Shown piece by piece: positions 12,609-13,946 of a stretch of DNA of 13,946 nt (the stretch's first letter is position 1; every line of letters begins with the position of its first letter). The position numbers were made by a program, and so were the translations under genes. The notes under the pieces were generated by a model, which saw nothing but the letters and a program-made list of their open reading frames with translations, did no database searches and was not told the origin of the DNA. Source of the stretch: JALZHR01 sp036389695 (GTDB lineage Bacteria > Acidobacteriota > Blastocatellia > Pyrinomonadales > Pyrinomonadaceae); NCBI GenBank assembly GCA_036389695.1, contig DASVWG010000524.1:1-13946 (forward strand), read 5' to 3'.

Positions 12609-13871
12609 AGTTTATTAGCCGTTCTCGCCATTTTGCCTTTGACGGTTTTAACGGCAGTCTGCCAGTCGAAAACGCCCGCCGGAGAAAACGCCGGAAATCT
12701 GCCGAAAGTCGTTAATTTCAGCGCGGCGCAGAAATACGAAATCAAACCGGAAAATTTGCCGAAACCGTTTGAGACGAAAAGCGCTTTTCGCGCTTCCGCC
12801 GTCGTCGCGCAGCCTGCGGACGCCGTTCTGAATCTGCCGAAAGGCTTTCAGTTAAACATTTTCGCCGAAGGCGGCTTTACGTATCCGCGCTGGATGGCGC
12901 TCGCGCCGAACGGCGACGTTTTCGTGGCTGATTCGCGCGCCGATTCTATCGTCATCCTGCGCGACGCGAATAAAGACGGCGTTGCCGAACAGCGTTTCAC
13001 GTTTGCGGATAATCTGGCGCAGCCTTTCGGGATGGCTTTTCAAAAGGATTGGTTTTATGTCGCGAACACCGATTCGGTCGTGCGTTTTCGTTACAAATCC
13101 GGTCAAACCAAAGCCGAAGGCAACGCGGAAAAGCTCATCGAATTGACCGAAGGCGGCTACAACCAACACTGGACGCGCAACATTATCTTCTCGCCCGACG
13201 GCAAAAAAATGTATGTTTCCATCGGCTCGAGCGGAAACGTCGCGCCCGAAAAAGACGAGCGCCGCGCCGCCATCAGCCAATACAATCCGGACGGAACCGG
13301 CTACAGGCTTTTCGCTTCCGGCTTGCGAAATCCAATCGGATTGGCGTGGAATCCGAAAACCGGCGAGCTTTGGACGGCGGTGAACGAACGCGACGGGCTG
13401 GGCGACGACCTCGTTCCCGACTATGTGACAAGCGTGCGCGAAGGCGCGTTTTACGGCTTTCCGTGGGCGTATATCGGGCAGAACGAAGAGCCGCGCCGCA
13501 AAGGCGAAAATCCGGAAGCCGTCAAAAAATCAATCGCGCCCGACGTGCTTCTGACTTCGCATTCAGCCGCGCTCGGCATCGTTTTCTACGACGGAAAAAT
13601 GTTTCCGCCCGAATACCGGGGCGACGCTTTCGTCGCGCTGCACGGCTCGTGGAACCGGCAGAAATTAACGGGCTATAAAATCATTCGCGTGCGTTTTCAA
13701 AACGGCAAACTCCTTGGCAACGGCTACGAAGATTTTCTGACCGGCTGGCTGCCGAACGAAAATTCCAACGAGGTCTGGGGCAGACCGGTCGGCTTGCTGG
13801 TCAACACCGACGGCTCGCTTTTAATCGCCGACGACGGCGCGAAGAAAATCTGGCGCGTCAGTTATAAATGA
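12588..13871 (+). CDS. Exported PQQ-type sugar (sorbosone/glucose) dehydrogenase-like protein
   Basis: This is a 427-residue protein. ATG 12588 has AAGGG at 12575-12579, eight bases upstream. The N-terminus is a signal peptide (N-K-K-Q, hydrophobic 9-24). Cys25 follows T-A-V, which is a poor lipobox because -1 is Val. Residues 83-427 form a six-bladed beta-propeller of the soluble glucose/sorbosone dehydrogenase type: L-P-K-G-F-Q (83-88), R-W-M-A-L-A-P-N-G-D-V-F-V-A-D (101-115), H194 in Q-H-W-T-R-N, S-P-D-G-K-K-M-Y-V-S-I-G (202-213), R247-N248 in G-L-R-N-P-I-G-L-A-W, G-F-P-W-A-Y (290-295), and H-S-A-A-L-G...G-D-A-F-V-A-L-H-G-S-W-N-R (325-357). His and Arg-Asn match positions used for PQQ and substrate in the soluble glucose dehydrogenase family. 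It likely oxidises a sugar or aldehyde in the periplasm with PQQ. The substrate is unknown. Confidence 0.88.
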   Translation: MNKKQIQSLLAVLAILPLTVLTAVCQSKTPAGENAGNLPKVVNFSAAQKYEIKPENLPKPFETKSAFRASAVVAQPADAVLNLPKGFQLNIFAEGGFTYPRWMALAPNGDVFVADSRADSIVILRDANKDGVAEQRFTFADNLAQPFGMAFQKDWFYVANTDSVVRFRYKSGQTKAEGNAEKLIELTEGGYNQHWTRNIIFSPDGKKMYVSIGSSGNVAPEKDERRAAISQYNPDGTGYRLFASGLRNPIGLAWNPKTGELWTAVNERDGLGDDLVPDYVTSVREGAFYGFPWAYIGQNEEPRRKGENPEAVKKSIAPDVLLTSHSAALGIVFYDGKMFPPEYRGDAFVALHGSWNRQKLTGYKIIRVRFQNGKLLGNGYEDFLTGWLPNENSNEVWGRPVGLLVNTDGSLLIADDGAKKIWRVSYK

Positions 13872-13887
13872 AATCGTAAACAAATTT

Positions 13888-13912
13888 GTAGGGGCAGGTC
13901 TTGTGCCTGCCC
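13888..13912. repeat. GTAG-headed REP-like hairpin
   Basis: GTAG (13888-13891) is followed by stem GGGCAGG (13892-13898), a seven-base loop and CCTGCCC (13906-13912). It begins 16 bases after the stop codon at 13871. A GTAG head on a GC hairpin is the layout of classical REP elements. No T-run follows, so it is not a standard terminator. Past it, CGCAAAG at 13919-13925 resembles the word in the 11966-12061 array and could be the edge of another such repeat cut by the window. Confidence 0.6.
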
Positions 13913-13946
13913 AATGAGCGCAAAGCGCGAAAAAAAGATTAGCCAC

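Noticed and set aside
12651..12662. Lipoprotein signal in the dehydrogenase-like protein
   Set aside because: The residue before Cys25 is Val, not Gly/Ala/Ser, so the lipobox is not convincing. An ordinary signal peptide is as likely.
13049..13678. 209-residue plus-strand frame inside the dehydrogenase gene
   Set aside because: It is an out-of-frame Arg-rich shadow. The dehydrogenase frame carries all family motifs without interruption.

Overview
The window looks like a chromosomal segment of an Acidobacteriota bacterium, most likely class Blastocatellia. This is inferred from style, not proven. The clues are a secreted protein with Calx-beta domains followed by D-[YF]-DGDG-x-x-D-[IF]-AV-[FY]-R FG-GAP-like repeats, a periplasmic S9 peptidase with an added beta-rich tail, and many intergenic palindromes. 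Coding sequence is moderately GC-rich and intergenic DNA is AT-rich. There is no rRNA, tRNA, transposase, integrase or phage gene.

Layout. (1) 3-2870 (+): 3' part of a very large secreted protein (beta-helix, three Calx-beta domains, six FG-GAP-like repeats), closed by a strong intrinsic terminator. (2) 2871-3185: spacer with a paired REP-like hairpin element. (3) 3186-4436 (+): polytopic membrane protein ending in a TonB-type C-terminal domain. (4) 4464-5420 (+): deoxyhypusine-synthase-like protein behind an extended -10 promoter. (5) 5421-5700: a second REP-like pair enclosing mirrored heptamer arrays, then a consensus sigma-54 promoter. (6) 5701-6303 (+): small exported protein of unknown function. 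(7) 6304-6459: another nested palindrome between convergent genes. (8) 6460-7365 (-): two-domain GNAT acetyltransferase. (9) 7522-8217 (-): CsbD/general-stress protein behind a second consensus sigma-54 promoter. (10) 8494-9411 (+): ChaN-like haem-binding-fold exported protein. (11) 9412-9499: heptamer palindrome filling the whole convergent gap. (12) 9500-11863 (-): S9 prolyl oligopeptidase family peptidase. (13) 11864-12099: palindrome of CTTTGCG words. (14) 12100-12564 (-): YraN/UPF0102 nuclease-fold protein. (15) 12588-13871 (+): PQQ-type sugar (sorbosone) dehydrogenase-like protein, only 23 bp from the divergent YraN start. A GTAG-headed hairpin lies at the right edge.

The genes do not form an obvious pathway. 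Most encode envelope or exported proteins, each apparently its own transcription unit. The most unusual content is intergenic. First, there are two sigma-54 -24/-12 promoters with exact GG-N10-GC spacing. Second, there is a set of nested palindromes: outer GC-rich hairpins with compensatory base changes, and inner mirrored arrays of locus-specific tandem words, of 7 nt at three loci and about 9 nt at a fourth. These repeats are the best candidate here for something not yet well described.
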